A stretch of DNA of 14,717 bases from NCBI GenBank assembly GCA_052389755.1, contig JBQTHP010000100.1, forward strand, positions 1-14,717. Reading direction: 5' to 3'. The position numbers were made by a program, and so were the translations under genes. Position 1 is the stretch's first letter. Every line of letters begins with the position of its first letter. Below the pieces are notes generated by a model. The model did not search any database, was not told where the DNA came from, and worked only from the letters and a program-made list of their open reading frames with translations. Shown here one piece after another: positions 1-5,628 of the stretch. The stretch is from JBQTHP01 sp052389755. GTDB lineage: Bacteria; Pseudomonadota; Gammaproteobacteria; Steroidobacterales; Steroidobacteraceae.

Positions 1-294
1 CGCCGACAAACAGACTGGAAGGTGAGGCAGGACTATGAAACTCGTATCGCCGATCTCAGCGCGGCTGCTGCTCGTGAGCGTCGCGGCAAGCCTATTCGCT
101 GCGTGCTCGGCGACTCCGATGAAGTGCGAACGGGACGAGATTCCGGCGGAGTTGCTGCTGGTGCCGCAGGAGAACCAATTGTGCGAACTCCTGTCGATCT
201 TCGATCAGACATCGTGCGTGTCGGGTCAGCCTGCGAGCAAATGAGGCAGCAGCTTTTGGCGATCAAGGCAAGGCAGGCCAAACTCGCCCGATGA
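1..294 (+). CDS. Rz: Rz-like spanin subunit, C-terminal part (truncated by window edge)
   Basis: The reading frame is open from base 1 and ends at a TGA at 292-294, giving about 97 residues of the C-terminal part. The start lies outside the window. The visible part is hydrophilic and charged, begins with DWKVRQDYETRIADLSAAAA and ends with a Gln/Lys/Arg-rich helix (QQLLAIKARQAKLAR), as expected of the periplasmic portion of an i-spanin. Rz-type proteins span the inner membrane and, with the lipoprotein Rz1, fuse inner and outer membranes at the end of lysis. The main support is positional: a lipoprotein gene with a good lipobox lies entirely inside it in the +1 frame, the classic Rz/Rz1 arrangement. 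Sequence similarity alone would be weak because Rz proteins diverge strongly. Confidence 0.72.
   Translation, partial: RRQTDWKVRQDYETRIADLSAAAARERRGKPIRCVLGDSDEVRTGRDSGGVAAGAAGEPIVRTPVDLRSDIVRVGSACEQMRQQLLAIKARQAKLAR
35..244 (+). CDS. Rz1: Rz1-like outer-membrane lipoprotein (o-spanin), nested in Rz
   Basis: This is a 69-residue protein. A positive N-terminus (MKLVSPISAR) is followed by a hydrophobic stretch and a lipobox LFAAC with the lipidated Cys at residue 24, so the mature protein is about 46 residues. It contains two further Cys and the PAELLLVPQE segment, which recalls Rz1 proteins. The gene is wholly contained in the Rz frame, shifted by one base. Rz1 is sorted to the outer membrane and pairs with Rz across the periplasm to complete lysis. 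Nesting, size and lipobox together make the assignment fairly secure. Confidence 0.78.
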   Translation: MKLVSPISARLLLVSVAASLFAACSATPMKCERDEIPAELLLVPQENQLCELLSIFDQTSCVSGQPASK

Positions 295-394
295 CAATCG
301 CCCGCCCACAGTGACGGCAGATAGGGCCGGTAGGTGTCGATACGTCCCGGTGCAGGCCGAGCCGGCAGAGGAGCATCGAATACCTCATCCTCAT
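263..394 (-). CDS. Small Cys-rich (zinc-ribbon-like, DUF1660-type) phage protein, 43 aa
   Basis: ATG at 394 overlaps the TGA of the upstream gene as ATGA, and the frame ends at 263-265, giving 43 residues. The motif LLCRLGLHRDV followed 13 residues later by CRHCGRA gives C-x4-H ... C-x2-C, a likely single zinc site like that of the small prophage DUF1660 proteins. The gene overlaps the 3' end of the convergent Rz by about 32 bases. It is the last of four leftward genes (953-1360, 616-948, 391-591, this one). No specific function is known for such proteins; nucleic-acid or protein binding is a guess. It is short, so the coupling overlap and the Cys pattern are the main evidence. Confidence 0.55.
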   Translation of the reverse strand: MRMRYSMLLCRLGLHRDVSTPTGPICRHCGRAIVIGRVWPALP

Positions 395-591
395 TGCTCA
401 GCTCGCCGGTTGAGCCGCTGCGCGTACGCTCGTACACGATCGTGCAAATGAGCGGGAGCCCACGCGCCCCTAACCTCGGTGAGCCCCGCCTGTTTCTGTT
501 TCGCGCGGAACCGCTGCTGACGCTGAGCGACGGCGGCCTTGCGCTCATTCGCGGACTTGGGCATGTTCTGTTTCGCGTCGCGCGGCCTCAT
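391..591 (-). CDS. Small basic protein, possibly ribbon-helix-helix-like DNA binder, 66 aa
   Basis: The frame gives 66 residues from ATG 591; an internal ATG at 564 (MPKSANERK...) would give 57. The N-terminal half is very basic and helical (ERKAAVAQRQQRFRAKQKQ), then GLTEVRGAWAPAHLHDRVRA looks like a short strand plus helix. That layout occurs in small phage and plasmid proteins of the CopG/ribbon-helix-helix type, but I see no clear second helix, so the fold is inference. It lies 24 bases downstream of the 110-residue gene and overlaps the next gene by ATGA. If it binds DNA, the palindromes upstream of the cluster at 1401-1449 are obvious candidate targets. Confidence 0.55.
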   Translation of the reverse strand: MRPRDAKQNMPKSANERKAAVAQRQQRFRAKQKQAGLTEVRGAWAPAHLHDRVRAYAQRLNRRAEQ

Positions 592-615
592 TGAAGCAAC
601 CGGGGATGCGGGGAC

Positions 616-948
616 TCAGAGTCCATGTGACTCACTTCCGCGCGACGCATTCTCCCTCAGTACGCCGCAGTCGTCGCACACGACTCGATCATCGCCCGTG
701 CCGACCCATGCATGTCCATCAGCCGAACAACGGGCTGCGGCAACACACTGGCCGCGATGCCGCCGGCTCAGGGACTGCGCAGCGCCGGACAGGCCGTGGA
801 TAGCGCGGGTGAGCTGCTGCTTGTCACGCACGGTCTGCGGGTTGCTGTAGAGCAGGACCTGCTCGGCTAGGTAGCTGATGCGCCGCGCTGCCGCCCGGTA
901 TGACTCGGGCGACAGCGGGCGTGACGATTGGCGGGTGAATTGAGGCAT
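616..948 (-). CDS. Hypothetical phage protein with C-terminal CxxC zinc-like motif, 110 aa
   Basis: I chose ATG 948 (MPQFTRQSSR...), 5 bases after the stop of the upstream gene; a longer in-frame version would overlap that gene entirely. The middle is helical and Arg/Gln-rich (PESYRAAARRISYLAEQVLL). The C-terminal part has C-SADGHAWVG and CDDCG, a C-x4-H ... C-x2-C arrangement typical of a small zinc ribbon. The same kind of tail is seen in the early gene at 12579-12860 (HIHAWNDDDYCSICG). Function unknown. It is the second gene of the leftward accessory cluster between the lysis genes and attP. Confidence 0.65.
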   Translation of the reverse strand: MPQFTRQSSRPLSPESYRAAARRISYLAEQVLLYSNPQTVRDKQQLTRAIHGLSGAAQSLSRRHRGQCVAAARCSADGHAWVGTGDDRVVCDDCGVLRENASRGSESHGL

Positions 949-952
949 GGGC

Positions 953-1360
953 TTAGGACCGCTCGCGCTCCGCGTCCGCGCGAGCCTCCTCGATGATCTC
1001 AATGATGTCCTCATCCGTTGCGGCCGGGTCGTCCTTGAGCGCTTGCCGGACGATGATTTCGAGGTCACCGGTGCCATCGTCATACTCGGAGAGGCGAGCG
1101 CAGACATCCCTCGGATCGACCGAGCGCGTGGTATCCACGACCGCCGTGCAATACGGCTCGCTGTCGTCATCGACATCGGACCAATCGGCGTCCTCGACGA
1201 CCGCGTGGATGTAGTTGGGGGTGCCGCTGCCAGTCTGGCCAGTGTGGATCTGGCCGTAGGTCTTCACGACCCGGTATACCTGACCATCCTCGGTCACATA
1301 CTCGTCGGCGCCCGCGAATCCGTTGCCACGCTCTTCGATGGTTGCTAAGTACCTGCTCAT
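953..1360 (-). CDS. Highly acidic hypothetical protein, 135 aa
   Basis: ATG at 1360 follows a possible Shine-Dalgarno GGAGAGAG a few bases upstream. About a quarter of the residues are Asp or Glu, with clusters near residues 56-68 (EDADWSDVDDDSE) and in the C-terminal half (KDDPAATDEDIIEIIEEA); basic residues are few, so the net charge is strongly negative. I do not recognise the family. Such charge distributions occur in DNA-mimic phage inhibitors of restriction or CRISPR enzymes, but many other proteins are also acidic. It is the first gene of the accessory cluster; its upstream region holds three palindromes and no other gene. Confidence 0.7.
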   Translation of the reverse strand: MSRYLATIEERGNGFAGADEYVTEDGQVYRVVKTYGQIHTGQTGSGTPNYIHAVVEDADWSDVDDDSEPYCTAVVDTTRSVDPRDVCARLSEYDDGTGDLEIIVRQALKDDPAATDEDIIEIIEEARADAERERS

Positions 1361-1400
1361 CTTCTCTCTCCTTCGCCCTACACACCGGGCGGCTGGTGTC

Positions 1401-1449
1401 GGTCGGTATCGACCATGGATGTACTGTACACCATTCGTTACGCGTAACG
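1401..1449 (-). promoter_or_regulatory. Probable regulated promoter region of the accessory cluster
   Basis: Three short palindromes sit 40-90 bases upstream of the acidic protein gene: GGTCG-GTAT-CGACC (1401-1414), TGTACTGTACA (1420-1430) and the perfect 14-base CGTTACGCGTAACG (1436-1449). On the minus strand a possible -35 TTGCGT and -10 TACAGT, 18 bases apart, overlap the last two. The palindromes are seen directly; the promoter is an inference with modest matches. Binding here would control the cluster apart from the main early operon. Confidence 0.4.
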
Positions 1450-1652
1450 CAACTGATCATATATCCAGTATCAGGGAACAGCTCCTACCTCAGCGGGCTG
1501 GCTAAAACCCCACTCGACGCATCTGCGCATTCAACAACATAGCCACGCACATCTCGGCCTGCAGTATTAGCCAGCGACAGGCCGTTTCTCTTTTCGCAGC
1601 AACAGCATACATATATAAGAGTCACGTACTGCTGCATCATCTGAGTATGGCC

Positions 1653-1665
1653 TAAGCTATTGATA
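1653..1665 (-). promoter_or_regulatory. Candidate IHF binding site
   Basis: The minus strand reads TATCAATAGCTTA, a complete match to the IHF consensus WATCAANNNNTTR. It lies directly at the 3' end of the integrase gene, where IHF bends attP in lambda-type recombination. Confidence 0.5.
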
Positions 1666-1666
1666 T

Positions 1667-2665
1667 TCAATGCTTGTTTTTGGCGCGGCTAATAGCCTGG
1701 CAAAAACTCGGCCCTTCTACGACCGGTTCTTCCTTGTCGCGCAGGTAGCGGGCAGTGTTCTGCGGGCTGACGTGGCCCAGCAGCGCCTGCGGGTTGAGGC
1801 CCAGCTTCTTCGCCCACGTCCCAGCGACGGCGCGCAGGTCGTGGATATGTGCGTCCTCCACGCCGGCAGCCTTGCAGGCCGCGTCCCATTGGTCCTTAAC
1901 GCTGCGATAGTCGGGTGCCTTGTTCTTCCGGTTGAACAGCAACGTCAGGCGCTCAAGCTTGCCGTGCATCGCGAGCGCGCGATCACGGATCGCTTCGAGC
2001 TCGGGCGTCCATTTCACGATGCTCTTGCTGTCCGTCTTGTGCTTGCCGAACCTGATCCCTTCGTCGGTCAGATCGGAGCGGCGGATGCGCAGCACGGCTG
2101 TCACGCGCTGCCCGGTGCGAATTAGCAGATCCATGATGACCTGCAATCGCTCGCCGGCCTTTGCGTAGATCGCGACGTATTCGTCCAGGCCGATCAGTCT
2201 GCCGCGCTTGCGCTCACTGTGGCGGCGTACGCCCGTGAACGGATTCGACTCCAGGCCGGGCCATTGCTGCTCCAGTGCGTAGTCGAATACCTGCCGCGCG
2301 ACCGACAGCACGCGGTTGCACATGTTCGGCGTGCCGGCCATGGACCGTTTGATCCCGGCGGCATGGACCTGTTTGACCTGGTGCGGCTGGAACTGCTGCA
2401 GCTTTCGCTTGAGGACCGCCACAGCACGACCGTACTGCTTGACGGTCGATGGCTTCAGGTTCGGCTTGATGAACGCGAACGCCTCATCAATCAGCTGGTC
2501 CATGTTGCCCTTCGGCGTCTCGACGATCCGGGCGTACGCATCCAGAGCCGCGGACAGCATGTCGCCGAGGTGCGTCCATGCGCCGCGCTTCACGTAGTAG
2601 TAGGCGCCGTGATGGGGGTAGACGCACGGCGGGAGGTGTGTGTCCTTCTTACGTGGCCGGCCCAT
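1667..2665 (-). CDS. int: Tyrosine-recombinase phage integrase
   Basis: A 332-residue protein from ATG 2665; the longer frame upstream of it overlaps the DUF4224 gene and is not needed. The N-terminus MGRPRKKDTHLPPCVYPHHG resembles the lambda Int arm-binding domain start (GRxRxxxxxLPPxLYxxxxGYY). Residues about 54-145 look like the SAM-like core-binding domain. The catalytic domain shows TGQR (Arg 187), HDLR (His 275/Arg 278), LLGH (His 298) and the nucleophile region TARYLR (Tyr 307). It inserts and excises phage DNA at attP/attB. It is the last gene of the leftward operon and stops beside the presumed attP, with a DUF4224 gene 4 bases upstream. Confidence 0.95.
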   Translation of the reverse strand: MGRPRKKDTHLPPCVYPHHGAYYYVKRGAWTHLGDMLSAALDAYARIVETPKGNMDQLIDEAFAFIKPNLKPSTVKQYGRAVAVLKRKLQQFQPHQVKQVHAAGIKRSMAGTPNMCNRVLSVARQVFDYALEQQWPGLESNPFTGVRRHSERKRGRLIGLDEYVAIYAKAGERLQVIMDLLIRTGQRVTAVLRIRRSDLTDEGIRFGKHKTDSKSIVKWTPELEAIRDRALAMHGKLERLTLLFNRKNKAPDYRSVKDQWDAACKAAGVEDAHIHDLRAVAGTWAKKLGLNPQALLGHVSPQNTARYLRDKEEPVVEGPSFCQAISRAKNKH

Positions 2666-2669
2666 AGGA

Positions 2670-2873
2670 TCAATCCACCAGCTGAGGCTCGGCCGGCAGT
2701 GTAGCAGCTGGAGCGCGCCCCTCGATCGTCCTGACGTGTATCCAGAGAACGGCCAGCGTGCCGTCGCGTCGATCCCGGTAGTCGATGCCCATATGGTCAA
2801 GCTCGCGTGCCTGTGCGCTAGGCTTGACCTTGCCGGTCAACTCTTCCAGCTCGGCGGGGGTGAGGACGATCAA
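2670..2873 (-). CDS. DUF4224-type small protein next to the integrase, 67 aa
   Basis: The start is a TTG at 2873 that overlaps the TGA of the upstream gene as TTGA; no ATG or GTG offers a full domain. The N-terminus IVLTPAELEELTGKVKPSAQ, followed by ARELDHMGIDYRDRRDGTLAVL, matches the DUF4224 pattern (LTxxELxxLTGxxxxxxQxxxLxxxGIxxxxxxDGxxxV). These proteins are often encoded directly upstream of phage integrases. A role as directionality factor or recombination accessory protein is an inference from position and size. Confidence 0.75.
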   Translation of the reverse strand: MIVLTPAELEELTGKVKPSAQARELDHMGIDYRDRRDGTLAVLWIHVRTIEGRAPAATLPAEPQLVD

Positions 2874-3169
2874 GCCGCCTCCACCTCGCGCGTAGGAGCC
2901 TCGATCGGCTCTCCCCGCCCGTCAGGTATCCCCGCCGCCTGATCGTGCCTCTGGCGTGAGACGTAAACGGGCCGAAGCGGCATCCGGCCGGTAATCCAGA
3001 AGCTTGCATCATTCCTTAGCCAGCCCTTGGCGGACATCTCGGCCGGCGACAGGCAGCGCCGATCCGGCCATGACCCCGTGCGGTGGCGGTCGAACACGGT
3101 GACGGAGTTGAAATGCTGGCCGCATGCCGAGCAGCGGCAGCGGTTTCCGGTCAGTGGTAGGTGCGTCAT
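2870..3169 (-). CDS. FDXHR-type putative zinc-binding phage protein, about 99 aa
   Basis: Residues near the start read CRCSACGQHFNSVTVFDRHR, a C-x2-C ... H finger ending in the FDxHR signature, followed by RRCLSPAEMSAKGW and a segment resembling FWxxxR, all features of a widespread small phage protein family. I chose ATG 3169; a GTG at 3178 with AAGG about five bases upstream would add three residues. The C-terminal 30 residues are polar and look disordered. The family is presumed to bind zinc; no function is established. It is coupled to DUF4224 by a TTGA overlap. Confidence 0.8.
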   Translation of the reverse strand: MTHLPLTGNRCRCSACGQHFNSVTVFDRHRTGSWPDRRCLSPAEMSAKGWLRNDASFWITGRMPLRPVYVSRQRHDQAAGIPDGRGEPIEAPTREVEAA

Positions 3170-3185
3170 CGAAGTCACTCAGACC

Positions 3186-3329
3186 TTAGTCGAGACGCTT
3201 GTGGCAGTGCCTGCACAGTAAGCATTTGACTCGCCGATCAAGCACGATTGAGTACACTGTTCCGGCGACAGGCTCATGCCCGTTCCACAGGCACCATGCG
3301 GCCAGCAGGTAGCACTTCAGCGGCCTCAC
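3186..3329 (-). CDS. Small Cys/His-rich protein, 47 aa (DUF1660-like)
   Basis: GTG at 3329 overlaps the preceding stop as GTGA. The frame reads VRPLKCYLLAAWCLWNGHEP, then CLLCRHCHKRLD at the C-terminus, so there is a C/H pair near the N-terminus and a C-x2-C-x2-C-x-H cluster at the end, as in small prophage zinc proteins. Length 47 residues. A longer in-frame version from 3383 would overlap the neighbouring small gene, so I prefer the coupled start. Function unknown. Confidence 0.6.
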   Translation of the reverse strand: MRPLKCYLLAAWCLWNGHEPVAGTVYSIVLDRRVKCLLCRHCHKRLD

Positions 3330-3421
3330 GGCTGCTCTCCTGACTTGCCCAACCTGAAGTAGTAGCAGTTGAGACATTGGCAACCGTGCAAGTGTCGCGG
3401 GCCGCTCGGTAGTGTGATCAT
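3326..3421 (-). CDS. Cys-rich microprotein, 31 aa
   Basis: ATG at 3421 has GGAG eight bases upstream, and the stop overlaps the next gene as GTGA. The protein starts MITLPSGPRHLHGCQCLNCY and contains C-x-C-x2-C, a compact metal-binding pattern. It is too short for standard gene calling, so the evidence is the ribosome site, the coupling overlap, and Cys spacing shared with its neighbours. Function unknown. Confidence 0.5.
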   Translation of the reverse strand: MITLPSGPRHLHGCQCLNCYYFRLGKSGEQP

Positions 3422-3444
3422 CGTTCGCTCTCCATTAGGCAGTG

Positions 3445-3582
3445 CTACGCCAGAATTCCGGCCAGCTTCCACGCCTCACGAATCGTGATGCGCCACTCAG
3501 GGGCTGGCTGCCACACGAGAAGGAAAAACCATTTCAGTCTGCGCATGCTCATCCCGGCTCTGTTGAGGCTGTCGAATGCCAT
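3445..3582 (-). CDS. Small phage protein with hydrophobic segment, 45 aa
   Basis: The frame from ATG 3582 gives 45 residues: a basic start, MRRLKWFFLLVW in the middle (a short hydrophobic stretch, possibly a membrane anchor), and an amphipathic tail EWRITIREAWKLAGILA. It lies in an otherwise empty gap of about 215 bases between two better genes, on the operon strand, ending 23 bases before the next start. No recognised family. Confidence 0.45.
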   Translation of the reverse strand: MAFDSLNRAGMSMRRLKWFFLLVWQPAPEWRITIREAWKLAGILA

Positions 3583-3636
3583 CCGTCACCCTGTCCGAGT
3601 CTTGTCGGTGCAGACCAGCTTGTCGCTACTCATGGT

Positions 3637-3987
3637 TCACCTGCCGCGCCACAGCCCGATGCAGTACGGGCACGGCAAGTCGTCTTTGCCGGGAGGCGCG
3701 CCCCAATGGTGTGTGACACACAGGCCGCGAGCTGCAGCGCGCTCGACGTTCGCGATACGCTGCTCCAGCTCTGCCAGCTTCACCAGATGGCGAACGGCCG
3801 GCTCCAACGTCGCGCCGTCGTACACGGTCACTGACCGATCCATCTGGCGCATACGTTTCTGCGCTTCGGCTTGCTGACCATTGCGCGCCATGGTCGCGAG
3901 CTTCTGCATCTCGATCGAGCGCTGCTTCTGGCGCTCGATGTACGCGAACCATTGCTCGCAGATCTCGATTGCTTCGGTGGTCTTCAT
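3637..3987 (-). CDS. Hypothetical phage protein, coiled-coil plus C-terminal CxxC, 116 aa
   Basis: ATG at 3987 overlaps the upstream stop as ATGA. Residues about 15-80 are rich in Gln, Lys, Glu and Ala (ERQKQRSIEMQKLATMARNG), consistent with a long helix or coiled coil; a second heptad-like helix is VRHLVKLAELEQRIANVERA. The C-terminus GLCVTHHWGAPPGKD..CPYC gives a C...H-H...C-x2-C group that may bind zinc. I do not recognise the family. Confidence 0.65.
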   Translation of the reverse strand: MKTTEAIEICEQWFAYIERQKQRSIEMQKLATMARNGQQAEAQKRMRQMDRSVTVYDGATLEPAVRHLVKLAELEQRIANVERAAARGLCVTHHWGAPPGKDDLPCPYCIGLWRGR

Positions 3988-4334
3988 GGCGTACTCATCG
4001 ACGCGAACTTGCTCTGCGCTTCATCCTCACGATACGACCAGCGTTCTCGCAGCGCTGACGCAAGATGCGCTGTCCAGGTTTGCACTCGCGCGGCATACAC
4101 CCGATCCAGGCTCAAGCCGGCAGCCTTCAGTACCTCGTTGACCTTCTTGAAGTCCGGCTCGGGGAACACGTCGAGCGGGTAGGCGTCAGCCCATTGCACA
4201 ATGCGCTGTAGCGCGCCCTCAAGTTTCTCAATGCGCGGATCCACATCGACGGCGCGATATACGTCGCTCGCCATGACGGAGCTGTCTGCTCCGACCTGAG
4301 AGAGAACGCCAGTTAGGTGGTATCGCTGCATCAT
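3984..4334 (-). CDS. Hypothetical phage protein, 116 aa
   Basis: ATG at 4334 is nine bases after the previous stop; a second Met follows immediately. The middle reads RIEKLEGALQRIVQWADAYP then EPDFKKVNEVLKAAG, a pattern of short helices common in small phage early proteins (a leading heptad helix followed by a DF/NEVL helix). No catalytic motif is visible and I cannot name a function. Coupled to the downstream gene by ATGA. Confidence 0.65.
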   Translation of the reverse strand: MMQRYHLTGVLSQVGADSSVMASDVYRAVDVDPRIEKLEGALQRIVQWADAYPLDVFPEPDFKKVNEVLKAAGLSLDRVYAARVQTWTAHLASALRERWSYREDEAQSKFASMSTP

Positions 4335-4343
4335 TTCACCGGT

Positions 4344-4748
4344 TCAGAGCATCACATTGTCGATGTCGGTCTTCCCGCACTCCCGACACTTGATCTGAAT
4401 TCCCGTCCAGTCGCAGTCTGCGTACCGATCAGGGTGCTTGTGCAGGAAGCGCGCTTCGAGTTCGCGTTGGCATTTCACGAACTCGCCGACGCGCGCAGTC
4501 GCGACCCAACCTTCTGGCAGAACTGGTTCCACCTGGCGTAGCTCAAGCGCAAGGTTCGCGCGAAGCTGTTGCAGAGCGTCGCACCAGCCGTTGTGTCTGC
4601 CGCGCGCGTAGCTTCCAGGCTGCCCCGGCGGACGGATCGGATCAACTGCGCGCCATGCGTCGCGCATCGCCTTGATGACACACGTCATCGGGATCGACTT
4701 CGCGCCGAACATCGTTTCCAGGTCGTCAAGTGTGTTCATCGCGCTCAC
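4344..4748 (-). CDS. Hypothetical phage protein with C-terminal CxxC, about 134 aa
   Basis: I chose GTG 4748, which overlaps the upstream stop as GTGA; ATG 4739 (MNTLDDLETMFG) and GTG 4751 are alternatives. The protein has a helical N-terminal half with RPPGQPGSYARGRHNGWCDA, a segment typical of small phage proteins annotated only as hypothetical, and a tail with CDWTGIQIKCRECGKTD, a C ... C-x2-C ribbon. Function unknown. Confidence 0.65.
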   Translation of the reverse strand: MSAMNTLDDLETMFGAKSIPMTCVIKAMRDAWRAVDPIRPPGQPGSYARGRHNGWCDALQQLRANLALELRQVEPVLPEGWVATARVGEFVKCQRELEARFLHKHPDRYADCDWTGIQIKCRECGKTDIDNVML

Positions 4749-5035
4749 CACATGTTATTCCGTGCCGGACATCCCGGCGCGTGCTCGCCGTTGTAGCGCC
4801 CGCAGCCCGGCTCCATGCACGAGGAATGGATTTCTCGAGTTTCCTGCGATGACGCAGCGACAGCCCTACCAAGCCATTCGTGCAGCGCCTTCGCCTCGGC
4901 GGCATTCAGCACAAGCTCGCTTTCGTCGGCGCAGTTGCTTGCGGTGAGTACGAACACTGCTTCACCGCCAAGGCTGTACTTGACGCATGTCGCGCGAACG
5001 TCTCCGAAGTACAATTCGGATGTCAGCCTACCCAT
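4745..5035 (-). CDS. Hypothetical protein sharing a domain with the 320-aa gene upstream, 96 aa
   Basis: ATG 5035 is preceded by GGGAGAG at a normal distance. Residues about 38-57 (ESELVLNAAEAKALHEWLGR) closely resemble AEVVLNVSEVASLRDWL in the 320-residue product of 5625-6587, and both are preceded by a beta-rich stretch ending in V-x-L-T/K-A. The C-terminus has CMEPGCGRYNGEHAPGC, a Cys-rich tail. The two genes probably share a duplicated or recombined small domain of unknown function. Confidence 0.65.
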   Translation of the reverse strand: MGRLTSELYFGDVRATCVKYSLGGEAVFVLTASNCADESELVLNAAEAKALHEWLGRAVAASSQETREIHSSCMEPGCGRYNGEHAPGCPARNNMW

Positions 5036-5055
5036 CGATCTCTCCCATCCTTGCT

Positions 5056-5628
5056 CTATCGCGGCGCATTTGGCGGCGGAGCCTGTGTGTTGAGACCGCT
5101 GGTGTACGGCCCGTACTGCTGCATCTGATCTTGGATCAGCCGAAACGTCGGCACGTTCGACACGTAGCCAGTCAGGAAGAAATCAACATCGTTGAGCCCG
5201 TACTTCGACAGGTTCACCGTGGACTTGACGGCTTCGATGATCTTGGCCGGCGTGCATTCAGCCGATGGATGCGTGACGACGTAGTTAGTGACCAAGCCTT
5301 GCAGTTCCTGCTGTACCGACACCTCGGCATCGTGCAGCGTCTGCTGCAGCTTGAGCACGTCGCAGATGCGATAGCCGACTGATCCATGGATTGTGACTGG
5401 CACTCCGTCGAGCGCGGTCAGGGTCTGCACAGGAATGCCGGAGACGCGACGGCGCACATTCTGCTTGTAGATCACGTCGAAGAACGGGATCTTGAAATGC
5501 ACGCCGGCATGCACAAGCCTGACATGCTTGCCGAATCGCACGCGCACAGCCTGCTCCCACGGCTCGACGATGAACCACCATGCGAGCAGTTGCTTCAGGA
5601 AGTCGAGGATGCCTTGGAAGATGCTCAT
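5056..5628 (-). CDS. SPFH/Band-7 domain membrane protein (stomatin/prohibitin/HflC-like)
   Basis: A 190-residue protein whose start overlaps the preceding stop as ATGA. Residues about 4-21 are hydrophobic and aromatic (FQGILDFLKQLLAWWFIVEP), a likely membrane-associated helix. Then come the SPFH hallmarks: EQAVRVRFGKHVRLVHAGVH, FKIPFFDVIYKQNVRRR, and LDGVPVTIHGSVGYRICDV. The C-terminal part is a helical region and a Pro-rich tail. SPFH proteins form large membrane-bound ring assemblies; bacterial HflK/HflC hold the FtsH protease. A phage copy in an early operon suggests action on the host membrane or on FtsH-dependent turnover, but that is inference. It is shorter than typical HflC (about 330 residues). 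Confidence 0.85.
   Translation of the reverse strand: MSIFQGILDFLKQLLAWWFIVEPWEQAVRVRFGKHVRLVHAGVHFKIPFFDVIYKQNVRRRVSGIPVQTLTALDGVPVTIHGSVGYRICDVLKLQQTLHDAEVSVQQELQGLVTNYVVTHPSAECTPAKIIEAVKSTVNLSKYGLNDVDFFLTGYVSNVPTFRLIQDQMQQYGPYTSGLNTQAPPPNAPR

Larger units (their letters stand above)
1361..1666. other. attP: Gene-free region, probable attP
   Basis: About 306 bases between the first accessory gene and the integrase stop, with no convincing gene. It is locally AT-rich (catatatcc at about 1457, catacatatataagag at about 1609). It contains inverted GCTGGCTAA (1497-1505) and TTAGCCAGC (1567-1575), and an imperfectly defined ATTGA-TAT-TCAAT palindrome at 1659-1671 over the integrase stop. A perfect IHF consensus lies at 1653-1665. 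Position next to int, palindromes and IHF site fit an attachment site. The crossover core cannot be fixed without the host site, and no tRNA-like 3' end is visible. Confidence 0.5.

Noticed and set aside
33..548. Long leftward open frame across the lysis genes
   Set aside because: It is antisense to Rz/Rz1 and to the small-gene frames; low-complexity Ser/Arg/Pro composition and no start context.
1361..1666. tRNA gene or tRNA 3' end as attachment core
   Set aside because: No T-arm GGTTCRA sequence or acceptor pairing could be found on either strand.
1485..1670. 61-codon leftward frame in the attP region
   Set aside because: Composition is unlike the phage genes, there is no ribosome site, and it overlaps the int stop and IHF site.
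3586..3633. 15-codon leftward frame between two small genes
   Set aside because: Too short to support without expression data; it may be a chance frame.
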